Shown in pieces: positions 8,465 through 16,378 of a stretch of DNA of 64,000 nt. The notes under the pieces are model-generated. The model was not told where the DNA came from, made no database searches, and worked only from the letters and a program-made list of their open reading frames with translations. Within the stretch, counting starts at the first letter, position 1; every line of letters begins with the position of its first letter. This DNA is from Bosea sp. F3-2. Its GTDB lineage: Bacteria > Pseudomonadota > Alphaproteobacteria > Rhizobiales > Beijerinckiaceae. The translations under genes were made by a program, and so were the position numbers. The DNA lies in NCBI RefSeq assembly GCF_008253865.1, contig NZ_CP042331.1, positions 2,852,001-2,916,000 on the forward strand, in the 5' to 3' direction.

Positions 8465-9667
8465 ATGTCCCTCCCCATGCCTCCCGCCCCTCCCCTCGCC
8501 GGCCTGCGCGTCCTCGAACTGGCGCGCATCCTCGCAGGTCCCTGGATCGGCCAGCTCCTGGCCGATCTCGGCGCCGATGTCGTCAAGGTCGAGGCGCCCG
8601 AGGGCGACGACACCCGCAAATGGGGCCCGCCCTTCGTCGAGGGCACGGGCGAGGAGCATCTCTCCGCCGCCTATTTCCACGCCGCCAATCGCGGCAAGCG
8701 CTCGATCACCGCCGATTTCCGCACGGCCGAGGGGCAGGCGCTGGTCAAGCGACTCGCCGCCCATGCCGATGTGGTGATCGAGAACTTCAAGGTCGGCGGC
8801 CTGCAGAAATACGGGCTCGACGCCGCCTCGCTGCGCCAGGAATTCCCGCGCCTCGTCTATTGCTCCGTCACCGGCTTCGGGCAGGACGGGCCCTATGCGC
8901 CGCGCGCCGGCTACGACTTCCTCGTCCAAGGCATGGGCGGGGCGATGTCGATCACCGGCGAGCCCGCGGGCGCGCCGATGAAGGCCGGCTATGCGGTCGC
9001 GGACATCTATACCGGGCTCTATGCCACGGTCGGCATCCTCTCGGCGCTGCGCCAGCGTGATGCGACCGGCGAAGGTGCTACGCTCGATCTCGCCTTGCTC
9101 GATTCCCAGGTCGCGGTGCTCGGCAACCAGGCGATGAACTATCTGGTCTCGGGCAATCCGCCGCCGCGGCTCGGCAACGCGCATCCGAACATCGTGCCCT
9201 ATGACGTGTTCCCGGTCGCGGATGGCCACATCATCATCGCAACTGGCAATGACGGGCAGTGGCGCAAGCTCTGCGAGGTGCTCGGCGAGCCGGCGCTGGC
9301 CGAGCTGCCGGACTATGTCGACAACAAGTCGCGGGTGAAGAACCGCGTCGCGCTGACGGCGCGGCTGCACGAGCTCTGCCGGCGCCAGACCAAGGCCGAG
9401 CTGCTGGCCGGGCTGGAGAAGGTCGGCGTGCCAGCCGGGCCGATCAACGACATCGGCGAGGTCTTCGCCGACCCGCAAGTGATCGCGCGCGGCGTCAAGG
9501 TCGAGCTGCCGAGCGCAGCCGCCAAGGCGGGCCACATTCCGACGGTCGCCTCGCCGATCGTCATGAACGGCGTACGGCAGGTGGCCGGGCGACCGAGCCC
9601 GCGGCTCGGCGAGCATGCAGACGACATTTTGAACGATCCGGCCTGGGGAGGGCCGCAGCATGGCTAA
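8465..9667 (+). CDS. Class III (CaiB/BaiF) CoA-transferase, probable succinyl-CoA:glutarate CoA-transferase
   Basis: The 400-residue protein has the class III CoA-transferase fold: LRVLELARILAGPWIGQLLADLGADV at the N-terminus and the catalytic aspartate D151 in RAGYDFLVQGMGG. Family members move CoA between carboxylic acids through an aspartyl anhydride. Position directly after gcdH matches the gcdHG arrangement, in which the transferase makes glutaryl-CoA from glutarate. That substrate is inferred from context. The stop overlaps the next start by eight bases, so it is co-translated with the TPP enzyme. An alternative start lies at 8477. Confidence 0.85.
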   Translation: MSLPMPPAPPLAGLRVLELARILAGPWIGQLLADLGADVVKVEAPEGDDTRKWGPPFVEGTGEEHLSAAYFHAANRGKRSITADFRTAEGQALVKRLAAHADVVIENFKVGGLQKYGLDAASLRQEFPRLVYCSVTGFGQDGPYAPRAGYDFLVQGMGGAMSITGEPAGAPMKAGYAVADIYTGLYATVGILSALRQRDATGEGATLDLALLDSQVAVLGNQAMNYLVSGNPPPRLGNAHPNIVPYDVFPVADGHIIIATGNDGQWRKLCEVLGEPALAELPDYVDNKSRVKNRVALTARLHELCRRQTKAELLAGLEKVGVPAGPINDIGEVFADPQVIARGVKVELPSAAAKAGHIPTVASPIVMNGVRQVAGRPSPRLGEHADDILNDPAWGGPQHG

Positions 9668-11336
9668 TCGTACCGGCGGGCAGATCCTCGTCGACCAGCT
9701 TCTGATCCATGGCGCGACCGACGCCTTCTGCGTCCCGGGCGAGAGCTATCTCGCGGTGCTCGACGCACTGCACGACGCCTCGATGAAGGTCACGATCTGC
9801 CGGGCCGAGGGCGGCGCCTGCATGATGGCAGAGGCCGCGGGCAAGCTCACCGGCCAGCCCGGCATCTGTTTCGTGACGCGCGGCCCCGGCGCCACCAATG
9901 CCTCGCCCGGCATCCATATCGCCGATCAGGACTCGACCCCGCTCATCCTCTTCGTCGGCCAGATCGAGCGCGGCATGCGCGAGCGCGAGGCCTTCCAGGA
10001 GCTCGACTACCGCGCCGTCTTCGGCACCATGACGAAATGGGCGACCGAGATCGACGATGCCGCGCGCATCCCGGAGATCATCAGCCGCGCCTTCCATGTC
10101 GCGACCTCGGGCCGCCCCGGCCCAGTCGTGATCGCGCTGCCCGAGGACGTGCTGACCGACATGGCTGACGTCGCCGACGCCGAGCCCTATCAGGTCACCG
10201 AGCAGCATCCTTCACCGGTGCAGATGGACGATCTCGCCAGGCGCTTCGCCGCGGCCAAGTCGCCGATCGCGATCCTCGGCGGCTCGCGCTGGAGCCCCGA
10301 GACGATCGCGCAGTTCCAGGCCTTTGCCGAGCGTTTCGACCTGCCGGTGGCGGTGTCGTTCCGCCGGCAGATGCTGTTCCCGGCCGACCATCCGAACTTC
10401 GCCGGCGATCTCGGCATCGGCCCGAACCCGAAGCTTCTCGCCCGCATCAAGGAGAGCGACCTCGTCCTGCTCATCGGCGGGCGCCTCTCGGAGATGCCGA
10501 GCCAATCCTACACCCTGTTCGGCATCCCGAATCCGGGCCGGCCGCTCGTCCATGTCCATCCCGATCCGGAAGAGCTCGGCCGGGTCTATCGCCCGACGCA
10601 CGCGATCAACGCCTCGCCGGCCGGCTTCTGCGCCGCGCTGGCTGCGATCGAGCCGCCCAAGGCTCCGGCCTGGACCGGGGCGAGCGCGACCGCCCATGAA
10701 TCCTACATCGCTTGGAGCGAGCAGCCGGCGCCCGTGCCCGGCGCGTTCCACCCCGGCGAGATGGTGCGCTGGCTGCGCAGCCAGTTGCCGGACGACGCCA
10801 TTATGTGCAATGGCGCGGGCAACTACGCGACCTGGGTGCACCGCTTTCACCGCTTCAACAAGTTCGCGACGCAACTCGCCCCGACCTGCGGCTCGATGGG
10901 CTACGGCGTGCCGGCGGCGATCGGCGCCAAGCGCATCTTCCCCGAGCGCACTGTCGTCGCCTTCGCCGGCGATGGCTGCTTCCTGATGAATGGGCAGGAT
11001 TTCGCGACGGCGGTGCAATACGATCTGCCGGTCATCGTCGTCGTGGTCGACAACGGCATGTACGGCACGATCCGGATGCATCAGGAGCGCGAATATCCCG
11101 GCCGCGTCTCGGCGACGACGCTGAAGAACCCGGATTTCGCGGCTTACGCCAAGGCCTTCGGCGGCCATGGCGAGCGCGTCGAGACGACGGCGGAGTTCGC
11201 GCCGGCCTTCGAGCGTGCGGTGAAGAGCGGCAAGCCCGCGATCATCCACTGCCTGCTCGACCCCGAGGCGATCACGCCAGCCAAGTCGCTCTCGACGATC
11301 CGAGCCGAGGCCTTCGCCGTCAAGGGCAAGCACTGA
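9660..11336 (+). CDS. Thiamine-diphosphate enzyme of the acetolactate synthase/decarboxylase family
   Basis: This 558-residue enzyme has the three-domain plan of acetolactate synthase, benzoylformate decarboxylase and relatives. The catalytic glutamate is E50 in CRAEGGACMMAEA. The TPP/magnesium motif starts at GDG 437-439 and ends in VVVVDN about 27 residues later. It is translationally coupled to the CoA-transferase in a lysine/glutarate gene group. A true biosynthetic acetolactate synthase would usually sit beside a small subunit gene, which is absent. A 2-oxoacid decarboxylase role, for example on 2-oxoadipate, is possible but is inference. Confidence 0.8.
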   Translation: MANRTGGQILVDQLLIHGATDAFCVPGESYLAVLDALHDASMKVTICRAEGGACMMAEAAGKLTGQPGICFVTRGPGATNASPGIHIADQDSTPLILFVGQIERGMREREAFQELDYRAVFGTMTKWATEIDDAARIPEIISRAFHVATSGRPGPVVIALPEDVLTDMADVADAEPYQVTEQHPSPVQMDDLARRFAAAKSPIAILGGSRWSPETIAQFQAFAERFDLPVAVSFRRQMLFPADHPNFAGDLGIGPNPKLLARIKESDLVLLIGGRLSEMPSQSYTLFGIPNPGRPLVHVHPDPEELGRVYRPTHAINASPAGFCAALAAIEPPKAPAWTGASATAHESYIAWSEQPAPVPGAFHPGEMVRWLRSQLPDDAIMCNGAGNYATWVHRFHRFNKFATQLAPTCGSMGYGVPAAIGAKRIFPERTVVAFAGDGCFLMNGQDFATAVQYDLPVIVVVVDNGMYGTIRMHQEREYPGRVSATTLKNPDFAAYAKAFGGHGERVETTAEFAPAFERAVKSGKPAIIHCLLDPEAITPAKSLSTIRAEAFAVKGKH

Positions 11337-11379
11337 TCGCGCCGAAGCAAAAAACTCGCCGTCGCGCCTGAACCGGAGC

Positions 11380-11405
11380 CGAACCTTTCGCGACCAAACG
11401 TCGTT
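11380..11405 (+). promoter_or_regulatory. Candidate EcfG-type promoter
   Basis: CGAAC at 11380-11384 and CGTT at 11402-11405 are separated by 17 bases, one mismatch from the EcfG consensus GGAAC-N16/17-CGTT. It lies about 30 bases before the first of two paralogous exported proteins. Confidence 0.35.
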
Positions 11406-11417
11406 GAGGAGACGACG

Positions 11418-11438
11418 ATGCGGAGGGCTCGGCGATGA
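11418..11438 (+). other. Possible six-codon leader ORF (MRRARR)
   Basis: ATG at 11418 follows GAGGAG by six bases and the frame ends in TGA that overlaps the ATG of the next gene as ATGA. It could be a coupled leader peptide. It may also be chance, because the next gene has its own ribosome site (GGAGGG) inside this leader. Confidence 0.3.
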
Positions 11439-11947
11439 GGCACGGATTTGCGATCCGGTTCGGGACAGCGGCTCTGCTCGCCGCCACGGCCGCGCCCGGC
11501 GCCAAGGCGGCGGGGCTCTTCGACAGTCTGGCGCGGGCGATCTTCGGCCCGCCCCGCCTGCATGCCTCACCGATCTATGAGTTCGACGACGAGAGGCCGC
11601 GGGCCAGGCCACGCCCGCGGGCGCCCGAAGCATCGTCGAAGCCCAAGCCCCCGACCGCCAAACTCGACCCGCAGACCGACCGGAACTGGTATCTGAAGGA
11701 CCCGACGCTCCGACGGGGCGATATTGTCGTCACCGCAAGCGGCGTGCTGGTTTACCAAGGCCGCGACAGCGATGCGACGCGCCCCGGCGATTTCGTCGCC
11801 CTTGGCGGCAGCGACGCCAAGGGCTGGAAGCAGAATCTGCAGACCGCAGCCGCCGGCGGCCGCACCATGTTCCATAGCAACCCAGTCAGGACGGACGCCG
11901 TGACAGCGGAAGCCAGCGACAACGGCCAGCCGGCGACGAGCCGCTAG
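11435..11947 (+). CDS. Exported protein of unknown function, paralogue of the protein at 13304
   Basis: The 170-residue protein has an N-terminal signal sequence (hydrophobic to about residue 26, with an AKAAG cleavage-like site), a basic proline-rich linker and a conserved C-terminal module. That module contains LDPQTDRNWYLKDPTLRRGD, IVVTASGVLVYQGRDSD and a later KGWKQNLQTAAAGGR segment. The same module occurs in the gene at 13304. No known catalytic motif is visible. Its stop TAG shares a CTAG with the convergent cytochrome b561 stop. A candidate stress promoter precedes it. I infer a periplasmic stress-related role at most. Confidence 0.75.
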   Translation: MRHGFAIRFGTAALLAATAAPGAKAAGLFDSLARAIFGPPRLHASPIYEFDDERPRARPRPRAPEASSKPKPPTAKLDPQTDRNWYLKDPTLRRGDIVVTASGVLVYQGRDSDATRPGDFVALGGSDAKGWKQNLQTAAAGGRTMFHSNPVRTDAVTAEASDNGQPATSR

Positions 11948-12516
11948 ACACGTCTACGGTCAACGCGACCGAACCACATCCGGCTGAGAAGCCCGTCGCG
12001 CCAGACCAGCATATGGACGGCAACCGCCGCCACATGCACCACGCCGAGCGCGATCAGGACATTGCCCGCCCAGCCGTGCCATGCCAACATCCGGCGATAG
12101 GTTTCCGGGTTTGGACCGATCGGGTGCGGCACGGAAAACAACCCGAAGTAGAGCGTCGGGATCTGGATCGGCGAGGCTGCCGCCAAGAGGAGCCCCGTCA
12201 CCGGCAGCGCCAGCAGGCAAAGATAGAGACAGGCATGGACAGTGCCCGCCGCGCCGCGCAGCCAGGGATTGCTCTCGAACGGACCCGGCTGCGGGACGAC
12301 GAGACGCAGGACAAGCCGCAGCACGACGAAGAGCGCGATCGTCAGCCCGACGGATTTATGGCGCTGGTAGAGCTCGAAGCGGGAGATGAGGTCGCGGCTC
12401 TCGTCCCGCATCGGGCCCGCGATCCAGAACTGGAACAGCACGAGCAGCAGCGTCAGCCAGTGCAGCACCACGCTGGCCGGATGCCAGCGGGCAGGCTGCT
12501 TCGCCCCACCTCTCAT
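11944..12516 (-). CDS. Cytochrome b561 family membrane protein
   Basis: The 190-residue protein has four hydrophobic helices and the histidines expected for two b-type haems: H19 in SVVLHWLTL, H53 in YQRHKSVG, and later HGWAGN and VHVAAVAVHML. It belongs to the bacterial cytochrome b561 (CybB/YceJ) family, which moves electrons between quinol and periplasmic acceptors, in some cases superoxide. Its ATG overlaps the stop of the YceI gene by four bases, matching the yceJ-yceI pairing seen in other bacteria. Confidence 0.9.
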   Translation of the reverse strand: MRGGAKQPARWHPASVVLHWLTLLLVLFQFWIAGPMRDESRDLISRFELYQRHKSVGLTIALFVVLRLVLRLVVPQPGPFESNPWLRGAAGTVHACLYLCLLALPVTGLLLAAASPIQIPTLYFGLFSVPHPIGPNPETYRRMLAWHGWAGNVLIALGVVHVAAVAVHMLVWRDGLLSRMWFGRVDRRRV

Positions 12517-13076
12517 CGCTTCAGGCGCCCCTTGATGACGATGTCGATCCGGTCGTCGACAACGTTTACGTCGCGACCGATGCCGTAGGCCGGCCGCAGG
12601 AAGCTGCCGCTAGCCTGGAAGGGCAGCGCATCGCCGCGCTTCGCCCGCTCGATGTCACCGTCCACGGTCGCCTTCACATCGAAAGGATGCGTTACGCCCT
12701 TGATCGTCAACCTGCCGCGGATGTCGAGGCTGTGCTCGCCAGTGCGCGACACGTTCTCGGAAACGAAGCTCGCCACGGGATAATGGGCTGCATCGAGCAT
12801 GCTCTCCCCAGAAATGAAGCCGTCGACCAATGGTGAGCCCGCCTTGATCGATGCAGTCTCCAGCGTCACGCGGACGCGGCTTCGCTCAGGATGGTCGAAA
12901 TCGATGGCGAAGCTGCCGTCATAGCGCTCGAAGCGCCCGTTCGTAACCGCGGCCCCGAAACGGTGCCCGATAAAGCTGACTTCGGTCGAACCCCGATCGA
13001 AGCTCCAAGTGGACTGGGCCTGCGCCTGCGATGCGGCCAGCAGGGCTGCGAGTGAGAAGGCAACGATCCTGATCAT
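12513..13076 (-). CDS. YceI-family periplasmic lipid-binding protein
   Basis: The 187-residue protein begins with a signal peptide (MIRIVAFSLAALLAASQAQA), so the mature protein is periplasmic. The rest is a YceI-type lipocalin-like beta barrel, including STEVSFIGHRFG early, DAAHYPVASF in the middle and GRLTIKGVTHPFDV later. Family members bind isoprenoid quinones or similar lipids. The ATG at 13074-13076 was chosen because it begins the signal peptide; the frame is open upstream. It is the first gene of a two-gene operon with cytochrome b561, which suggests a quinone-linked redox pair. Confidence 0.9.
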   Translation of the reverse strand: MIRIVAFSLAALLAASQAQAQSTWSFDRGSTEVSFIGHRFGAAVTNGRFERYDGSFAIDFDHPERSRVRVTLETASIKAGSPLVDGFISGESMLDAAHYPVASFVSENVSRTGEHSLDIRGRLTIKGVTHPFDVKATVDGDIERAKRGDALPFQASGSFLRPAYGIGRDVNVVDDRIDIVIKGRLKR

Positions 13077-13303
13077 GGTGGCACCCGGAAGCTGCCTGGG
13101 AAGAAGCGACCATCCGTCAACTTGAAGGAAATGCCATGGCCGCGAGAGCCGGAACACGGAAAGGTGATTCAAGATCGACCTATCAAGGTTGATGGCAGCT
13201 TCCCACATCCGCAGCGGGTTGACTGGCCGTTAAGCGCGCCGGCGCCGTGTCGTTGAAACTTTGCATGAACTCGTCAGTTGTTATTCCGGCAGGAGGCCGC
13301 GAG

Positions 13304-13837
13304 ATGACGGGACGGTTGCGTAAGGTCGTGTGTGTCGCAGCGGTGGCGACCATCGCCGCGACCATGCCGGCGGGCGCTGCCGGCTTCCTCGACGATCTGG
13401 CCAATGCCCTGTTCGGGCGGCCGCGACCGCGCCCGATGATCGCGATCGAGCCTTATGATCCACTCAACGTCACCGTGAAACCGCGCCGCAAACGTGCGGC
13501 GGCCGAAGTCGCTTCCAAGCCGAAGCCGCCCGTGGTGAAGCTCGATCCGCAGCGGGACCCCGACTGGTACCTGAAGGACCCGACTTTGCGACGCGGCGAT
13601 GTGGTCGTCACGGCGCGCGGCGTGCTGGTCTATCAGGGCCGCGACAGCGATCACATGATCGAGGGTGACTTTACCGCGCTAGGCGGCAAGCCCGGCGAGA
13701 AGAGCTGGAAGGGCCAGCTGCAAGCGGCCGCGGCCGGCGGCCGCAGCTTCTTCCGCGATTTCCGCGACGCACCGCCCAGCCCGGCCGACATCTCCCTGGT
13801 CCAGCCGACGGTCCTGCGCGAAACCGCTCAGCCCTAG
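13304..13837 (+). CDS. Exported protein of unknown function, paralogue of the protein at 11435
   Basis: The 177-residue protein has a signal peptide ending near AGAAG, a basic linker with ASKPKPP, and the same C-terminal module as the paralogue: LDPQRDPDWYLKDPTLRRGD, VVVTARGVLVYQGRDSD and SWKGQLQAAAAGGR. The ATG at 13304 follows AGGAGG by seven bases. The TAG stop is the first three bases of a family 2 repeat. The two paralogues flank the cytochrome b561/YceI pair, which suggests local duplication or a functional link with it. Function is unknown. Confidence 0.75.
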   Translation: MTGRLRKVVCVAAVATIAATMPAGAAGFLDDLANALFGRPRPRPMIAIEPYDPLNVTVKPRRKRAAAEVASKPKPPVVKLDPQRDPDWYLKDPTLRRGDVVVTARGVLVYQGRDSDHMIEGDFTALGGKPGEKSWKGQLQAAAAGGRSFFRDFRDAPPSPADISLVQPTVLRETAQP

Positions 13838-13937
13838 ATCGCCGTGCGTCCTATCGGACGCGAAGTAGCGATCTATCCCTTTGTTTGAGCATCGGATTTC
13901 TCCGAAAAGTGGATTCTGCTTTTCGGTCCGATGCTCA
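13835..13937. repeat. Family 2 bipartite palindromic repeat, copy 1
   Basis: The element has two hairpins. The first runs from TAGATCGCC to TAGCGATCTA around GTCCTATCGGAC. The second runs from TTGAGCATCGGA to TCCGATGCTCAA and contains CCGAAAAGTGG. Compared with the other copies it is in reverse orientation. It supplies the stop codon of the preceding gene and ends 13 bases before the HdeD-like stop. Confidence 0.8.
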
Positions 13938-13949
13938 AGCCTTCCCGCA

Positions 13950-14546
13950 TCAGCCCCGCGACCGGACCCCGTCGAAGGTCGAGCGAATGGCGCGCGCCAG
14001 CGCGATCGCCGCCCAGCCCTGGAAGATCAGTTCGATCGCCAGGAAGGTGCCGAGCACCCAGAGGCTCGAGGCGGGCCACTGCGCCAGGATCATGCCGCCG
14101 AGCAGCAGCGACAGCACGCCGGAAAACGCGACCCAGCCCCAATAGGGCAGCTCCCGGTTCTGGAAGGCCATGACGAGGCGCAGCACGCCCGTCGCAACCA
14201 AAGCTGCGCCGGCCAACAGGGTCAGCGAAGCCGTCGCCACCAGCGGATTGACGAAGGTCATCACGCCGACCGCGACGTAGAGCACGCCGATCAGGATGTG
14301 CCACAGCCTGCTCTTCCAGCCCTGATGGCGGAAGGCGTCGATCAGCACGACGATGCCGCCGACGAAGATCATCGCGCCGAACCAGATCGCGCTCGCGAGG
14401 CTGAGCAGCGCCACGGCGCCAAGCCCGAGGACGCCGAGGATGACGAGGACTATACCCTCGGCCAGCAGCCAGCCCCAGTTGCGCCGGAGCGGAATGAGAT
14501 GCGTACCGAGGGAGGGAGGATTGGAGGCTTCAGACGGTGTGCTCAT
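13950..14546 (-). CDS. HdeD-family (DUF308) membrane protein
   Basis: This 198-residue protein is made of six hydrophobic helices in two similar halves, with the short polar turns typical of the HdeD/DUF308 family. HdeD of Escherichia coli takes part in acid resistance at high cell density, but most family members have no tested function. The N-terminal 25 residues are cytoplasmic and polar. It is convergent with the exported protein gene, separated only by the family 2 repeat. An 8-6-8 inverted repeat lies about 80 bases upstream of the start. Confidence 0.85.
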   Translation of the reverse strand: MSTPSEASNPPSLGTHLIPLRRNWGWLLAEGIVLVILGVLGLGAVALLSLASAIWFGAMIFVGGIVVLIDAFRHQGWKSRLWHILIGVLYVAVGVMTFVNPLVATASLTLLAGAALVATGVLRLVMAFQNRELPYWGWVAFSGVLSLLLGGMILAQWPASSLWVLGTFLAIELIFQGWAAIALARAIRSTFDGVRSRG

Positions 14547-14626
14547 GGCAGCCGACTCCGTTCCGGGCAGGCCGCGACAGCCGTGGCCGCCTCATCGACG
14601 GATCGCATGAGAAACCCACGCAGCGG

Positions 14627-14648
14627 TTGCGTCAATGATCTGACGCAA
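14627..14648. promoter_or_regulatory. Perfect 8-6-8 inverted repeat upstream of the HdeD-like gene
   Basis: TTGCGTCA-N6-TGACGCAA lies between the HdeD-like start and the stop of the short-chain dehydrogenase gene. There is no T-run, so an operator is more likely than a terminator. Confidence 0.4.
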
Positions 14649-14656
14649 GCCGGGCG

Positions 14657-15367
14657 TCAGTAGGTGGCGCGCCCGCCCGAAAGATCGAACACCGCGCCGG
14701 TCGAGAAGCTGCAGCGCTCGCTCGCGAGCCAGACGACCAACTCGGCCAACTCCGCAACCGTGCCGAGGCGCTCCAACGGACTCTTGGCGATCATGGTCGC
14801 GACCGTCTCCTTGCTCATCTGCTGCAGCAGATCCGTCTCGACCGCTGCCGGCGCGACGGCGTTGACCAGAACGCCGGTTCCCGCGAGCTCCTTGCCATGC
14901 GCCTTGGTGAAGGCGATGACGCCGGCCTTGGCGGCGCTATAGGCGGAGAGCATCGGCGTGCCCTCCTTGCCGGCGAGCGAGGCGATGTTGACGATGCGGC
15001 CGTAGGCCCGCTGCACCATCGCGGCCGCCACCGCACGCGAGCACAGGAACGTCCCGGTCAGGTTGATCGCCTGGATCTTCTGCCATTGCGCGAGTGGTGT
15101 CTCGGCAACCGCCGTCGAGGGACCGGTCAGGCCGGCATTGTTGACGAGGACCGCGATCGGGCCGTGCTCGCGCTCGGTCGCGCCCAGAGCCTGCGCGACG
15201 GCAGCCTCATCCGAGACGTCGCAGGTGATATGGCGGCGCCCGGCGGTGGCCGGAGCGGTGATGTCCCAGATGACGGGCGTCAGGCCGTCCTGTTCCAGCC
15301 GGTCCGCCACTGCGGCGCCGATGCCCTTGGCGCCGCCGGTGACGACGGCGATCCGCCGCTCCGCCAT
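14657..15367 (-). CDS. Short-chain dehydrogenase/reductase (SDR)
   Basis: The 236-residue protein is a classical SDR, with the nucleotide-binding TGGAKGIG at residues 10-17, NNAG at about 76-79, and the catalytic Y143 and K147 in SAYSAAKAG. The C-terminal FDLSGGRATY is typical of FabG-like enzymes. It is seven bases downstream of transaldolase on the same strand, beyond a sugar-type ABC importer, so an NAD(P)-dependent oxidoreductase acting on a sugar or polyol is plausible. The substrate is not evident from sequence. Confidence 0.85.
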   Translation of the reverse strand: MAERRIAVVTGGAKGIGAAVADRLEQDGLTPVIWDITAPATAGRRHITCDVSDEAAVAQALGATEREHGPIAVLVNNAGLTGPSTAVAETPLAQWQKIQAINLTGTFLCSRAVAAAMVQRAYGRIVNIASLAGKEGTPMLSAYSAAKAGVIAFTKAHGKELAGTGVLVNAVAPAAVETDLLQQMSKETVATMIAKSPLERLGTVAELAELVVWLASERCSFSTGAVFDLSGGRATY

Positions 15368-15374
15368 GACGGCC

Positions 15375-16343
15375 TCAGCCGAGCTTTTCGGCGACGAGCT
15401 TGCGCAGGCCGCGCAGGTCCTTGACGAAGCCGCGGATGCCCTCCGCCAGCTTCTCGGTCGCCATCGCGTCCTCGTTCATCGCGAAGCGGAAGGCCTTCTC
15501 GTCGAAGCCCAGTCGCTTGTTGAAGCCCGACGCCACCTGCGGCGACGAGGCCGGGGACAGGCGCCGCGGCAAGTCGCCGGTCGCGGCGGCGAGTTCGTCG
15601 AGCAGGCCCGGACCGATGGTCAGGCGGTCGCAGCCCGCCAGCGCCTCGATCTCGCCGGTGTTGCGGAAGGAGGCCCCCATGACGACCGTCTTGATGCCGA
15701 AGGTCTTGTAGTAGGCATAGATGCTCTTCACCGAAACCACGCCAGGATCGGTGTCGGCCGTGTAGGGGCCGCCGCCCGCCTTGACGTGCCAGTCGAGAAT
15801 GCGGCCGACGAAGGGAGAGATCAGGAAGGCGTTCGCCTCGGCGGCGGCAATCGCCTGCGGCAGCGCGAAGAGCAGGGTCAGATTGCAGTCGATGCCCTCC
15901 CCCTGCAGCACCTTGGCCGCCTGCAAGCCCTCCCAGGTCGAGGCGATCTTGATCAGGATGCGGTCCTTGCCGACGCCGCGCTCCTCATAGGCGGCGATGA
16001 TGGCGCGGGCTTTCTCGATGCTCGCCTGCGTGTCGAAGGAGAGATCGGCATCGACCTCGGTCGAGACGCGGCCGGGCACGATCCTGGACAGCTCGGTGCC
16101 GAAGCTCACGGCAAGGCGATCGCAGACAGCGTGGACCGCCTTTTCTCCGCTCCCCTGCTTCTTGCCCCAGCCGATCGCCTCGTCGACGAGATGGGCATAG
16201 GCCGGAGTCTCGACGGCCTTGAGGATCAGAGTCGGGTTGGTGGTGCAGTCGACCGGCTTCAAGCGGCGTACGGCCTCGATGTCGCCGGTGTCGGCGACGA
16301 CGGTGGTCATTTCGCGGAGCTGGTCGAGCTTGGAGGCGGTCAT
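15375..16343 (-). CDS. tal: Transaldolase
   Basis: This 322-residue enzyme transfers a three-carbon dihydroxyacetone unit between sugar phosphates in the pentose phosphate pathway. It is the full-length TalB type. The Schiff-base lysine is K132 in ILIKIASTWEG, and DCTTNPTLILKA near residue 32 and the GPGLLDEL segment near residue 245 are also family features. It is upstream of the SDR gene in what looks like a two-gene operon. A family 2 repeat and a family 1 repeat separate it from the ABC importer genes. Confidence 0.95.
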   Translation of the reverse strand: MTASKLDQLREMTTVVADTGDIEAVRRLKPVDCTTNPTLILKAVETPAYAHLVDEAIGWGKKQGSGEKAVHAVCDRLAVSFGTELSRIVPGRVSTEVDADLSFDTQASIEKARAIIAAYEERGVGKDRILIKIASTWEGLQAAKVLQGEGIDCNLTLLFALPQAIAAAEANAFLISPFVGRILDWHVKAGGGPYTADTDPGVVSVKSIYAYYKTFGIKTVVMGASFRNTGEIEALAGCDRLTIGPGLLDELAAATGDLPRRLSPASSPQVASGFNKRLGFDEKAFRFAMNEDAMATEKLAEGIRGFVKDLRGLRKLVAEKLG

Positions 16344-16378
16344 CGTCTTTTCCTGGAAATCGTCTTCGTCAGGCTATA

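Noticed and set aside
9660..11336. Annotation as biosynthetic acetolactate synthase (ilvB)
   Set aside because: No small subunit or other branched-chain synthesis gene is adjacent, and the gene overlaps a catabolic CoA-transferase gene.
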